Notes: generated from the letters alone by a model not told the origin. A DNA stretch of 64,000 nucleotides from Candidatus Woykebacteria bacterium RBG_13_40_15 (GCA_001816655.1 MHCP01000028.1:1-64000); one strand, 5' to 3'. Shown: positions 40,935 to 49,357, counted from the stretch's first letter. Numbers and translations are program-made.

Positions 40935-42383
40935 TTATGGCCCTGTTATCGTAAATCCAGCTGTTTGGGTGGTAGATTTACCGTCGGGCTTGGTTACTAC
41001 CAAATCCCATGTTCCGGTAGCTACTCCGGTTAAATCAAAATTACAAGAAAGTTTCGTATCCGAATCGCTACTAACTACATCGGTGGCAATAATATCGCTC
41101 TGGCCGCTTTTTACAAGTTTCAGGATGGACCCAACTGGTAAATTGGCCCCAAGCACTTCTACTGAGACAACAAGGTTGTTTAGGCCAGAGTTGGGTGCAA
41201 CTTGGGAAATCTGTGGCCAGGAAGAGTCAGTAGTCACTTTCAAAGTAGCAGCAGTACTACTCCCAGCTGGCACACTCACATTTTGGTATGGGTTGGTGCT
41301 GATAATATAATAGCCATCTGGCACTGAAAAACTATAGTTGTCCCATTCCAAATCGGCAATTGAAATTACCCCGCCAGAACCGCTACTGAAAGTATCAGAA
41401 TACTTGGGAATGTACGGATTTATTTCATCTGGATCCTTGTAAATTGCCTTTTCCTCAGAACCGGCAACTGCCACTTCTAAGTCTGGGACTGGTGCCCCGG
41501 ATTCATTTACGACTGTGATCTGTAGGTTGGCGAGTAAATCAATTTTCAGCGTTTTATCGGCCACCTGCTGAGCCAAAATATTAAAGTCACCATTTGTTGG
41601 ATTATAACCAGGTATGTTATCCGGGTAGGTTTGATCGCTGGAGTATTCAGGCAGACTAACCTCAAGGTGGTAGCTATTATTGGTGTCTTCTGGAAGTAGG
41701 GGGATTTGCAAATCGCCGTTTACATCAGTAATAGTCACGATTTCCCAAGTTGGGCCTAAGTTGACATTAGTAAGAGTCACATTAGCGTTGGGTACCGGAT
41801 CTCCGTTGGAATCTATCACCTGTAAAAAGAGGATTCCAGTATCATCGCTCGTCTCAGCAGCATTAGCAGAAATGTTGGTCGAAATTGACGTCAAGACCTT
41901 GGCGTTACTATTGCCTCTTACCTGGGTAATTGCTGAACAACCGGCGGTAAAAGAAACCGGTTGTCTTACTTCTATTGTGACTTTCTTGTAGTCAAACGCA
42001 TAAAAATCCTGAGGCTTACCCGGAATAGTTCCAGAAGCATTACCATCAAAAGGGTCATCTACAAAGTTAATGTAAGTAAGCACCAGGTAGCTATATCCAC
42101 CCGAATTTACCTGCGCCACGTCGAGAAGACCACCATGGGGCAAAACTGTTCCGCACTGAGTAGAAAGTTCATCGTAAGGCATGTTTTTGAGAACTTCCAT
42201 CTTTTCATTGGCAAGGTTTTGGGCGCGCACTATATCTTGGGAAACTAGGGTTACTTTTAAAATCGAAACAATTGTTGAAAGGATTGCGGCGCCAGCAATA
42301 GCAATAACAGCAGTAGCGATCAAGGTCTCGATTAACGTGAAGCCTTTTTGCGGATTTTTAGAAATAGGCAGACATTCCCCCAC
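40935..42383 (-). CDS. PilV-like prepilin with Ig-like and IPT/TIG repeats
   Basis: A 482-residue prepilin. The leader GFTLIETLIATAV has the conserved Gly/Phe cleavage site and Glu+5. After a pilin-like region come two carboxypeptidase-regulatory-like (Cna-B-like) domains (DSNGDPVPNANVTLTN, NESGAPVPDLEVAV) and a C-terminal IPT/TIG domain (ISQVAPNSGLNN). It is far larger than a normal PilV and could be a pilus-tip adhesin. The only suitable start is GTG at 42383. First gene of the operon. Confidence 0.8.
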   Translation of the reverse strand: MGECLPISKNPQKGFTLIETLIATAVIAIAGAAILSTIVSILKVTLVSQDIVRAQNLANEKMEVLKNMPYDELSTQCGTVLPHGGLLDVAQVNSGGYSYLVLTYINFVDDPFDGNASGTIPGKPQDFYAFDYKKVTIEVRQPVSFTAGCSAITQVRGNSNAKVLTSISTNISANAAETSDDTGILFLQVIDSNGDPVPNANVTLTNVNLGPTWEIVTITDVNGDLQIPLLPEDTNNSYHLEVSLPEYSSDQTYPDNIPGYNPTNGDFNILAQQVADKTLKIDLLANLQITVVNESGAPVPDLEVAVAGSEEKAIYKDPDEINPYIPKYSDTFSSGSGGVISIADLEWDNYSFSVPDGYYIISTNPYQNVSVPAGSSTAATLKVTTDSSWPQISQVAPNSGLNNLVVSVEVLGANLPVGSILKLVKSGQSDIIATDVVSSDSDTKLSCNFDLTGVATGTWDLVVTKPDGKSTTQTAGFTITGP

Positions 42384-42432
42384 ACATTAATTCTACAAAA
42401 AATCCTTTCACTTTTCCATCCCGAACCTTAAT

Positions 42433-42876
42433 TTACAATATTACTCTACACTTCAATTTATCAATAGATTGAAGTGGTCGACCACCTAAAAGCTTTGCAC
42501 GGGCCTTCATATTTGTTTTCGCACCAAGGAAAGCTTCCAACCAACTCATCTCTCTTTTCTCCTCTTTAAACCTATCGGCAAACCTTCTAATAAACTCCTT
42601 AAATTTCGGGTTCCCTAACTTATACCCTACATCCCTAATTGTCGCTGTACTAACCTTAAGAGCATCGGAAATACTTTTGTAATCCACCCCTACTTCGAGC
42701 ATAACCGCAATTGCCAACCTTTTCGCAAGCATTGTTTTTTCCGCACTCGACAAAAATACATTCAAAAACTCTTCGGTAACCGCTTCGTCGTCCAAATTAA
42801 TAATTACTCCCCAAAAGGTCTCTAAAATATCTTTATAAACTTTTTCTTTCAGCGGGACTTTAGATACTCTCGTCAT
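42433..42876 (-). CDS. TrpR/YerC-family transcriptional repressor
   Basis: A 147-residue protein with a Trp-repressor-type helix-turn-helix (LAKRLAIAVMLEVGVDYKSISDALKVSTATIRDV, shown here only to locate it at residues ~52-85). The frame extends to TTG 42885, but the ATG at 42876 (MTRVSKVPLK) is preferred. A 26-bp near-palindrome lies 2 bp upstream of this ATG, over the -10 region, and recurs exactly in the last codons of the gene. Autorepression is likely; the effector and other targets are unknown. The C-terminal residues SIDKLK are encoded by the second palindrome. Confidence 0.8.
   Translation of the reverse strand: MTRVSKVPLKEKVYKDILETFWGVIINLDDEAVTEEFLNVFLSSAEKTMLAKRLAIAVMLEVGVDYKSISDALKVSTATIRDVGYKLGNPKFKEFIRRFADRFKEEKREMSWLEAFLGAKTNMKARAKLLGGRPLQSIDKLKCRVIL
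42450..42475. repeat. Near-palindrome, operator-like (gene-end copy)
   Basis: ACTTCAAT (arm), TTATCAATAG (centre), ATTGAAGT (arm). It is identical over 26 bp to 42879-42904 and lies inside the 3' end of the TrpR-like gene. Confidence 0.75.
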
Positions 42877-42878
42877 AT

Positions 42879-42904
42879 ACTTCAATTTATCAATAGATTG
42901 AAGT
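42879..42904. promoter_or_regulatory. Operator-like near-palindrome before the TrpR-like gene
   Basis: The same 26-bp palindrome as 42450-42475, ending 2 bp from the ATG and covering the -10 and most of the spacer of the gene's own promoter. Confidence 0.7.
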
Positions 42905-42913
42905 GTAAGTCAA
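42884..42913 (-). promoter_or_regulatory. Promoter of the TrpR-like gene
   Basis: TTGACT (42908-42913) and TAAATT (42884-42889), spacer 18, minus strand; the -10 ends 7 nt before the ATG (leaderless). Confidence 0.55.
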
Positions 42914-42948
42914 GAGAAAAATTTGTCGACAGAACTAAAATACAGGGC

Positions 42949-42977
42949 TTGATAACGAAAATAATTTATCCTATAAT
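42949..42977 (+). promoter_or_regulatory. Promoter of the 43002 cassette
   Basis: TTGATA (42949-42954), 17-bp spacer, TATAAT (42972-42977), plus strand. Confidence 0.65.
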
Positions 42978-43001
42978 GCTTACTGAGAAAGGAGGCTGAA
43001 T

Positions 43002-43289
43002 ATGCCATCAGACCCAAGGGTCTTAGGAAGGATTATCGACGAACTTGTGCCCCGGATTCCCCAACGTTCGGTCCACGTCTACGAGGAGTCTCGGATATTC
43101 GCCAGGCTCGAGCTGACGGAGGAAGACCTCTCCGACCTTCTATACGAAGTCCAGAACGAGGGTACATGTCCAGAACTCGATCTACCCAACATGTTCAAGG
43201 AATTCATCGCCGAACAACACCCCGAGACCGCCGCGTACGGAATCTTGCGGTTCGTCAAGAGGCGACAGGAGATGCTTGCGGCAGCCTAG
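43002..43289 (+). CDS. GC-rich orphan cassette protein
   Basis: A 95-residue helical, acidic protein of unknown family (LGRIIDELVPRIPQRSVHVY..., LRFVKRRQEM). A perfect AAAGGAGG lies 7 nt before the ATG. The gene is preceded by a consensus promoter and followed by a hairpin terminator, forming a self-contained unit of about 390 bp. Codons are markedly GC-rich compared with cysS next door. Confidence 0.6.
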   Translation: MPSDPRVLGRIIDELVPRIPQRSVHVYEESRIFARLELTEEDLSDLLYEVQNEGTCPELDLPNMFKEFIAEQHPETAAYGILRFVKRRQEMLAAA

Positions 43290-43307
43290 ACACGGAGAGA
43301 ATCAACA

Positions 43308-43337
43308 AAGAGGGTACTTGGAAACGAGTGCCCTCTT
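43308..43337 (+). terminator. Terminator of the 43002 cassette
   Basis: AAGAGGGTACT (43308-43318) pairs with AGTGCCCTCTT (43327-43337), one wobble, 8-nt loop. Confidence 0.6.
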
Positions 43338-43353
43338 ATCGTAATTAACTTTG

Positions 43354-44820
43354 TCAGCTAACTACCTTTTTAAGCTTTTGGCCTTCGGGGGTATCGACTA
43401 CCTCGTAACCTTTCCCTTTGATTTCGTTTCTTAATTTATCTGATTCTGAAAAATCGCCTTTTTTCCACGCTTCTTCGCGCTGTTCAATAAGCTTTTTTAC
43501 TTCTTCTGGTACTTCAGCAGCCTCTTCAGCGACTTTTTCGAGATCGAGCCCAAGAACTTCGTCAAACTTATATAATGTAGCAGCCTTTTCGCCTACAGGC
43601 ATATTGCTTCTTACCAAATCCCAAACCAAAGTTAGTGCAGCTGGTGTATCTAAATCATTATTGACAGCATCAACGAATTTCTTTTCGAAATCACTGTTTA
43701 CACTAGTTACTTCTCCGTTTGTAACATAACCAGTTAGTTCCCGATATAAATTATTCAATGCAGTTTCAGCAGCTTTGAGGGAATCCCAGGTAAAATTCAA
43801 TCTTGAGCGGTAGTGTGTTGTTAATGTTAAGTATCGAAAAGCTAATGGATTGAAGCTTTTTTTAACCAAGTCGCTTACCGTGTAAACATTTCCCTCTCTC
43901 CTCGCCATTTTCTTTCCGTCAACCAACAAGAAGCCGGCGTGCAACCAGTAGTTAACTACTTTTTCTCCTGTGGCAGCTTCACTTTGGGCAATTTCATCCT
44001 CGTGGTGAGGAAAAATATTGTCTTCCCCACCGGTGTGAATATCAATCCTTCGACTTTGCTCATGATTAAACTCCCCGTCTTTAAACGCATCAGTCAAATA
44101 TTTTAATGACATTGCGGAGCATTCTATATGCCAGCCGGGGAAGCCTTCGCCCCAAGGACTATCCCATTTCAAACTACGATCGTTTTGGGCTTTTTTCCAA
44201 AGAGCAAAATCAATAGAATCTTTTTTATCGGTCTCGGTTGCCACCCTAACTGCTCCCAGCAATTTATCCATTTTATCTAGAGTGTTGCCGGATAATTTTC
44301 CATAGTCAGCAAACCTCTTGACGTCGAAGTATATGGTCCCCCTAGTTTCATAGGCAAAACCTTTTTCCAGTAGTTGTTTAGTTAATTCAATCATTTCGCT
44401 GATGTGTTCAGTGGCCTTAGGAAAAACATTGGCTGGAATTATGTTGAGGACTTTTTCATCGTCGAGAAACTTTTTTGTGTATTCAGAAGCTACTTCTTGC
44501 GGGGTCTTTCCCTGTTTTAGCGCCTCATCAATTATTGGATCAATAGCGGCCTCTTCACCTGCCCCACGAGGTCCTGACGTAGCGGGGTCAGTCCGCATAT
44601 GCCCAACATCGGTAATGTTTTTAACGTGATAAACTTTGTAACCGTTGTAAGTTAATACTCTTTTGAGAATATCGGCCGAAAGATATGTCCGCAGGTTTCC
44701 AATGTGAATATCTCGATAAACCGTCGGCCCACAAGAATAAATTCCAACTTTATCCGAATTAATTGGAACAAACTTTTCCTTCTTTTTTCCAAGTGTATTG
44801 GTTAAAAAAATATCGGCCAC
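43354..44820 (-). CDS. cysS: Cysteinyl-tRNA synthetase
   Basis: A class I synthetase of 488 residues. The HIGH-type motif is IHIGNLRTYL, the zinc site includes CSAMS and the HHEDEIAQSEA histidines, and the KMSKS counterpart is KKMARREGN. The anticodon-binding helical domain is complete. Start is GTG at 44820, with the -10 box TATAAT ending 6 nt upstream, so the mRNA is probably leaderless. Confidence 0.95.
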   Translation of the reverse strand: MADIFLTNTLGKKKEKFVPINSDKVGIYSCGPTVYRDIHIGNLRTYLSADILKRVLTYNGYKVYHVKNITDVGHMRTDPATSGPRGAGEEAAIDPIIDEALKQGKTPQEVASEYTKKFLDDEKVLNIIPANVFPKATEHISEMIELTKQLLEKGFAYETRGTIYFDVKRFADYGKLSGNTLDKMDKLLGAVRVATETDKKDSIDFALWKKAQNDRSLKWDSPWGEGFPGWHIECSAMSLKYLTDAFKDGEFNHEQSRRIDIHTGGEDNIFPHHEDEIAQSEAATGEKVVNYWLHAGFLLVDGKKMARREGNVYTVSDLVKKSFNPLAFRYLTLTTHYRSRLNFTWDSLKAAETALNNLYRELTGYVTNGEVTSVNSDFEKKFVDAVNNDLDTPAALTLVWDLVRSNMPVGEKAATLYKFDEVLGLDLEKVAEEAAEVPEEVKKLIEQREEAWKKGDFSESDKLRNEIKGKGYEVVDTPEGQKLKKVVS

Positions 44821-44826
44821 AAGGTT

Positions 44827-44855
44827 ATTATAACGTGAATTGGTCGATTAGTTAA
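44827..44855 (-). promoter_or_regulatory. cysS promoter
   Basis: TTAACT (44850-44855), 17-bp spacer, TATAAT (44827-44832), minus strand. Interleaved with the divergent promoter for 44944. Confidence 0.65.
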
Positions 44856-44870
44856 TCTTTATGTTATAAT
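44840..44870 (+). promoter_or_regulatory. Promoter of the 44944 cassette
   Basis: TATAAT (44865-44870) with a weaker -35 TTGGTC (44840-44845), spacer 19. The leader carries an ACCAGC-GAA-GCTGGT hairpin beside the Shine-Dalgarno. Confidence 0.5.
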
Positions 44871-44943
44871 CTTTTCGTCCAAAACCGACGGACAATCAGC
44901 TAAGAGATCAAACCAGCGAAGCTGGTGGGAAGGACAGAGAAAA

Positions 44944-45579
44944 ATGGCACCCAAAAAGGAAGAGCGAAGCAAAACGATCATACGAAGAATAATCGCTGTC
45001 GCCTGTGTTCTTTTTCTAGTCGCTAGCGGCTTCTTGGGGTTGGCGGTCAGAAATATTCTCACGCCAGCAGGAGCCGCCGCCGAAGAGACCGTCACCAAAG
45101 ACGATGTTTGGCTGTCTCAAGGAGCCTCTGTACTACCGGAGTGGGGCGTCGTCTGTGGCATCAGAACACAACCGGTCTCGATGGACGATTTCCACGCAAA
45201 GACTTCCGAAACACCAATCGTGTTCTTAACCGACTTGAAGGATACTACCTGCTGCGGAAGCGATTGGGGAAGTACGCTAAAGATCGTCTATCTCGACATA
45301 AACCAGGACCCTCCCATCCAAGCAGAGGTGGTCGTCGCCAAAGCAAAGGGCTATCAATACATAGGAAGACGCACTCTCGACAGGGGCACCAGCGGCAAAG
45401 ACACCGGCACTATCACGGTAGAGCTAGCCGCCGACTACAGCTCAGGTGGAAAGAGGGTCGAAGTGATCTTAGGCTTGGTCTTTGGAGGTATATTTGCCCT
45501 TGCCGGGATAAGAGCTCTGGCCGTCTTGATTATCTACTTGAGGGCTACAGGACCGAAATCGGAAATCGACGTCGGCTGA
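44944..45579 (+). CDS. GC-rich orphan two-TM protein with Cys-containing ectodomain
   Basis: A 211-residue protein. One transmembrane helix lies at residues ~16-38 and another at ~177-200. The domain between them has four cysteines (one in CGI, three in TCCG region and nearby), perhaps disulfide-linked outside. GAAGGA lies upstream of the ATG. Unknown family; GC-rich codons. A self-contained unit divergent from cysS. Confidence 0.55.
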   Translation: MAPKKEERSKTIIRRIIAVACVLFLVASGFLGLAVRNILTPAGAAAEETVTKDDVWLSQGASVLPEWGVVCGIRTQPVSMDDFHAKTSETPIVFLTDLKDTTCCGSDWGSTLKIVYLDINQDPPIQAEVVVAKAKGYQYIGRRTLDRGTSGKDTGTITVELAADYSSGGKRVEVILGLVFGGIFALAGIRALAVLIIYLRATGPKSEIDVG

Positions 45580-45605
45580 GGGAAGAGATCATTCGGACTC
45601 GTGCG

Positions 45606-45636
45606 GGGCGTGCGGAACCAGCAACACTGCGCGCCC
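45606..45636 (+). terminator. Hairpin after the 44944 gene
   Basis: GGGCGTGC (45606-45613) pairs with GCGCGCCC (45629-45636) with one wobble; no T-run. Confidence 0.4.
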
Positions 45637-45686
45637 TGCTTCCCAATCCCCAATTTTCACATTTCATTAAATCAAAACGCTACAAA

Positions 45687-45724
45687 TGTACACACAAATG
45701 TAATGTACACACCAGGAGTGTACA
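45687..45724. repeat. TGTACAC direct and inverted repeats
   Basis: TGTACAC at 45687 and 45704 (17-bp pitch) and inverted GTGTACA at 45718-45724, in non-coding DNA. Operator-like, but no target gene is evident. Confidence 0.4.
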
Positions 45725-45769
45725 ATGTTTTAACCGACCTTAGATGATTAGTCGGCGTTAATAAAAAAA

Positions 45770-45902
45770 CCGCTATTACGGCAGCTGGCGTCTTAAAACT
45801 TGCAAAAATACAAAGAGGAGACGGAAACTGAACGATTAGAGAATTTCCGAGGATGTCCCGAAGTATTTTTGCAAAGTTTTACAGCCAGCGAAGTTTAGCG
45901 GA
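45770..45902. repeat. Long imperfect inverted repeat, MITE-like
   Basis: Arms of about 40 bp. The left arm (45770-45811) runs from CCGCTATTACG to CTTGCAAAAATAC, and the right arm begins GTATTTTTGCAAAG and ends in AGTTTAGCGG. They enclose ~50 bp containing a smaller CGGAAA/TTTCCG hairpin. No coding capacity. Confidence 0.55.
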
Positions 45903-45911
45903 AGTTTTGGT

Positions 45912-45933
45912 ACCACCTTTCCAAAAAGGTGGT
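45912..45933 (-). terminator. Hairpin after yqeY
   Basis: ACCACCTTT pairs with AAAGGTGGT around a short loop, 9 bp beyond the yqeY stop; a T-run follows only weakly. Confidence 0.45.
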
Positions 45934-45942
45934 AAAAGTAGT

Positions 45943-46389
45943 TTAGGAAAGCTTTTCTTTGACAACACCACTTACCAGGCCCATATCTGCTTTTCCTTTG
46001 AGTTTCGGAGAAAGAACCCCCATTACCTTCCCCATATCCTGCATAGAAGAGGCACTGGTTTCAGCTACTGCACTATCAACCAATTTTCGTATTTCCTCTT
46101 CACCCATTTGTTCCGGAAGATATCCTTGCAATATTTCCAGTTCCTTGCTTTCTTTATCAGCGAGTTCTTGCCTACCCCCGGCTTTATAACTCTCGATCGA
46201 CTCTTTTCTCTGCTTTATTTCTTTTTGGATAACTCCTAAAATTTCCTCATCGCTAGGGTTGTAACTAGCACTTTCCTTAGCAATTGCAAAGTTTTTAATT
46301 GCGCCTAGTAACAAACGTAGGGTTGAAACCTTCAACTCATCTTTTGCTTTCTGCGCCTCTATTAAATTTTTTTGAATCTTCTCTAGCAT
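45943..46389 (-). CDS. GatB/YqeY domain protein
   Basis: A 148-residue stand-alone YqeY-type protein, related to the tail domain of GatB. IKQRKESIESYKAGGRQELADKE and ILQGYLPEQM are characteristic, as is the C-terminal MGKVMGVLSPKLKGKADMGLVS. Its relatives are linked to tRNA-dependent amidation or tRNA handling, but a defined activity is lacking. Full length. Confidence 0.88.
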   Translation of the reverse strand: MLEKIQKNLIEAQKAKDELKVSTLRLLLGAIKNFAIAKESASYNPSDEEILGVIQKEIKQRKESIESYKAGGRQELADKESKELEILQGYLPEQMGEEEIRKLVDSAVAETSASSMQDMGKVMGVLSPKLKGKADMGLVSGVVKEKLS

Positions 46390-46400
46390 AAGCCCCCTTT

Positions 46401-46439
46401 TTATTTTAATTTTGAATTTTAACTTTTGCCTTTTTACTT
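46401..46439. repeat. 7-bp-period array upstream of yqeY
   Basis: The gap reads as degenerate 7-mers (AATTTTG, AATTTTA, ACTTTTG, CCTTTTT); the reverse strand resembles the array at 52852. Confidence 0.45.
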
Positions 46440-47034
46440 AATACTCCATTCTCCCCTCAATCGCCCGACTAAGAGTCACTTCATCAGCATATTCTAGATC
46501 TGCCCCAACTGGCAAACCACGAGCGATACGGGTGATTTTTATACCTAGGGGGGAAATTAGTTTTTGCAAATACATTGCCGTACTTTCACCCTCAACACTT
46601 GGATTGGTTGCCAAAATTATTTCTTTTATGGCGCCTTTTTTTAGTCTATTAAGTAGCTCTTTTATCCGAAGATGCTCTGGCCCAATCCCCTGCAGGGGCG
46701 CAATACAGCCGCCAAGAATATGGTAAAGCCCTCTGTAAGCGCGTGATTTTTCAAGGGCTGAAACATCCAATGGTTCCTCTACTATCATTATAGCGGACTT
46801 ATCACGGCCTTCAGCACTACAGATTTCGCAAGGATTCACTTCCGTGATATTAAAACAAGTTTCACAAATTGTGGTTTTTTCTTTTAGATCAACTACTGCG
46901 CTAGCTAGTTGCGCGGCATACTCTTTTGGAGCATTCAATAAATGGTAGGTTAGTCGCTCTGCTGTCTTTGGACCAATACCGGGAAGTTTTTCAAATTCGA
47001 CTATCACTGCCTCAACTGATTTTGGAATCCGCAT
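46438..47034 (-). CDS. recR: Recombination mediator RecR
   Basis: RecR loads RecA at gaps with RecO/RecF. The 198-residue protein has the helix-hairpin-helix (LPGIGPKTAERLTYHLL), the C4 zinc finger (CETC...CEIC) and the Toprim domain (IMIVEEPLDVSALEKSRAY, ATNPSVEGESTAMYL). Complete. It is 19 bp after ybaB in a dnaX-ybaB-recR operon, the widespread bacterial order. Confidence 0.95.
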   Translation of the reverse strand: MRIPKSVEAVIVEFEKLPGIGPKTAERLTYHLLNAPKEYAAQLASAVVDLKEKTTICETCFNITEVNPCEICSAEGRDKSAIMIVEEPLDVSALEKSRAYRGLYHILGGCIAPLQGIGPEHLRIKELLNRLKKGAIKEIILATNPSVEGESTAMYLQKLISPLGIKITRIARGLPVGADLEYADEVTLSRAIEGRMEY

Positions 47035-47053
47035 ATATTAACAATTTGTTGAA

Positions 47054-47335
47054 CTAACCTTTGAGAAGATCCTGCAATCCTTCCATTCCGCCCATCATCC
47101 CCTGCATTTTTTTCGCGGCGACTTTTTGGGCTTCATCGAGAGCTTTATTAACTGCATCTTTCAGATCATTTGGATTGACATCCTGCGGAAAGTCAATTTC
47201 TTTTATTTTTTGTGCCGCATTTATGCGGACTTTCACACCATGCACCTCGACATCGATAATTTCCGACTCGAGTTCCTTCTTCATCGCATCTGCTTTTCTT
47301 TTTAGATCGTACATCTGCTTCAACTTATCAAACAT
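47054..47335 (-). CDS. YbaB/EbfC nucleoid-associated protein
   Basis: A 93-residue dimeric DNA-binding protein. The N-terminal coiled coil (MFDKLKQMYDLKRKADAM) and the central EVHGVKVRINAAQKIKEIDF sheet are family-typical. It lies between dnaX and recR, which is the conserved location of ybaB. Confidence 0.9.
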   Translation of the reverse strand: MFDKLKQMYDLKRKADAMKKELESEIIDVEVHGVKVRINAAQKIKEIDFPQDVNPNDLKDAVNKALDEAQKVAAKKMQGMMGGMEGLQDLLKG

Positions 47336-47360
47336 AGTACCTCCGATTTATTTAATAATT

Positions 47361-48944
47361 TTATTCTAGCTTGCTAAAAATTTCAACCGGATCTGCTTCC
47401 GTAGCTAGTTTCTCTTTTTCTTCTTTCTTAGGTTCGGGTGGTCTCTCTCCCACTACACATTTTACCCGAAGTTTCGCTCCTATTACTTCTTCCAAAACGT
47501 CTTCAAACATTTCCTTGTACTTTTTTTCCTCGGCTTTTTCTTTATGGAACCTGTAACCAAACTCCAAAATCAATAAATCTTCGTCGACGTTTTTTACTTT
47601 TGCGCTACTTAAAAATATCCCAAGTGATGAGCTTTTCTCTTTTGCGGCTTTTAGCATTTTAGACCAATTATCATGGAGTTTTTTTAAGATCTTTCCTTCC
47701 GAGGGATTTGGTTTGCTCGGATTTTCTTTTTCAATCTCTTTAGCCACGGCTTCACGGGCTGGTTCTTTTTCAGTTTCCGCTTTGACAACGGCTGGCTCCT
47801 CCTCTTTTGGTTCTTCAGTAACATTAGCAATATCTTTATCTTCTTCAACAATCGCTTCCCCCATTTTATCTAAAGAGCCTTCAACTATTGCTATTTCGAG
47901 GGGCAATTGGGGAATTGTAGAGTCTCGGAGTTGCTCAATTGATTTATTAAACAGATCTGTTAGTTTTAACAATCTTTCCTTGGGCAGTTTTTTGTTCAGC
48001 TCGACCAAAGCTTCAAGTTCTTCTTTGGCAATAGGTTCTAACACAACCCCAGCCCCTGCTTTCACAAGTATTATTTTTCGCAGTATCTCTAGAACTGATT
48101 CAGTTAAAATACGCACATTTCCACCTTCTTTGAGATAACTATCAAGCCAAATTAAAGACTCTTTTGCCATGCCTTTTTCCAATAGATCAAGCAAACTTAT
48201 TGACGAGGCGGTCTCTTTCTTCCCAAGAATCGACAGCGTTTTTTCTAAATCTGCTTTTGTGTCAACAGAGACAACCTTTTCTAGTAGAACCTCGGCATCC
48301 CTGAAAGCTCCTGCTGCCATTTTTGCAATTTCTTCTAAGGAATCGGCGGAAATTCCCCAAGCTTCTTTTTTCACTATGGATGTTAGCTTTTCTTTTATTT
48401 GAGAAACATCAGGCATTTTGAAATCAAATTTGGTAACCCTTGAGGCTATAGTTGCCGGTATTTTGTGGGGCTCAGTTGTCGCTAAAATAAAAATCGCGTG
48501 GGCGGGTGGTTCCTCCAATGTTTTCAAAAGGGCGTTAAAGGCCTCTCCAGTCAACATGTGAGCTTCGTCGATAATGTAAACCTTGAATTTTCCACCGGCT
48601 GGGGCAAGCTTTATTTTCTCCCGCAACTCTCTAATTTCATCAATACCCCTGTTTGAAGCAGCGTCAATTTCAATTAAATCAAGGTTGGAACCATCAGTGA
48701 CAGAAACGCAAACCTCGCATTTGTTACAGGGCTCGCCAAAAACGTTTCCGGTATATGTAGAACAGTTCACCGCCTTCGCAACAATTCGGGCAACTGATGT
48801 TTTTCCAGTTCCGCGAGAACCAGAAAAAAGATAAGCATGGGAAATTTTTCCGCTTTTTAGTTGGGCTAGTAGTTGATCCCTGATTTGTTCTTGGCCTACA
48901 ACTTCACTTAAAGCTTGAGGTCGGTATTTACGGTACAAAACCAT
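47361..48944 (-). CDS. dnaX: DNA polymerase III tau/gamma subunit
   Basis: Clamp-loader ATPase, 527 residues. Walker A is GSRGTGKTSVA, the zinc module is CSTYTG...CNKCEVC, Walker B is VYIIDEAHML, and the sensor is LATTEPHKIPATI. A Glu/Lys/Pro-rich linker leads to a short C-terminal domain. No obvious frameshift slippery run is seen. Start of the dnaX-ybaB-recR operon. Confidence 0.94.
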   Translation of the reverse strand: MVLYRKYRPQALSEVVGQEQIRDQLLAQLKSGKISHAYLFSGSRGTGKTSVARIVAKAVNCSTYTGNVFGEPCNKCEVCVSVTDGSNLDLIEIDAASNRGIDEIRELREKIKLAPAGGKFKVYIIDEAHMLTGEAFNALLKTLEEPPAHAIFILATTEPHKIPATIASRVTKFDFKMPDVSQIKEKLTSIVKKEAWGISADSLEEIAKMAAGAFRDAEVLLEKVVSVDTKADLEKTLSILGKKETASSISLLDLLEKGMAKESLIWLDSYLKEGGNVRILTESVLEILRKIILVKAGAGVVLEPIAKEELEALVELNKKLPKERLLKLTDLFNKSIEQLRDSTIPQLPLEIAIVEGSLDKMGEAIVEEDKDIANVTEEPKEEEPAVVKAETEKEPAREAVAKEIEKENPSKPNPSEGKILKKLHDNWSKMLKAAKEKSSSLGIFLSSAKVKNVDEDLLILEFGYRFHKEKAEEKKYKEMFEDVLEEVIGAKLRVKCVVGERPPEPKKEEKEKLATEADPVEIFSKLE

Positions 48945-48986
48945 CGCGATGATATTTTACACTAGCCTAGACCTGAAAACAATTGA

Positions 48987-48992
48987 TATAAT
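48987..48992 (+). promoter_or_regulatory. -10 box of the DUF3465-like gene
   Basis: TATAAT ends 8 nt before the ATG at 49001; a convincing -35 is not seen. Confidence 0.45.
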
Positions 48993-49000
48993 AAACCTTG

Positions 49001-49357
49001 ATGACACCAGAGGAAGCCTTCGAACAAAAACTTAACGACGTTCCGATGACAGCAGAAGGAAAGGTTATTGAAGTCCTCCCCGATGACATCGGCGAAACCC
49101 CACATCAGCGATTTGTCATAAAACTTGATGCTGGAAACACAATTCTTATCGCCCATAACTTGGAGAGAGCTTATAGAGTACCGGTGAAGCTTGGCGATGA
49201 AGTAGAGGTTCATGGAACTTACAAGTGGAACAAATATGGTGGGCTAATCCACAAAACCCATCACGATGAGCGTGGTGAACACGAGGATGGTTGGATAAAT
49301 TTAGTCGGAGTCCATCATCCAGACTTTACCAAACCAGTTGACGCAAAACTAGCTTAG
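49001..49357 (+). CDS. DUF3465-like small protein
   Basis: A 118-residue OB-fold-like protein. The segment EGKVIEVLPDDIGETPHQRFVI and KYGGLIHKTHHDE, ending with GWINLVGV, match the DUF3465 pattern. No catalytic role is established; the His-rich motif may bind metal. ATG 49001 is preferred over TTG 48998. Its 3' end overlaps the mfd stop by 9 bp (convergent). Confidence 0.75.
   Translation: MTPEEAFEQKLNDVPMTAEGKVIEVLPDDIGETPHQRFVIKLDAGNTILIAHNLERAYRVPVKLGDEVEVHGTYKWNKYGGLIHKTHHDERGEHEDGWINLVGVHHPDFTKPVDAKLA

Noticed and set aside
45108..45743. 211-aa Arg/Gly-rich frame overlapping the 44944 gene
   Set aside because: It is an alternative frame of a GC-rich gene, with no start signal and implausible composition.
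47361..48944. Programmed frameshift in dnaX
   Set aside because: No slippery A-run with a following stem and early stop was found at the domain III boundary.
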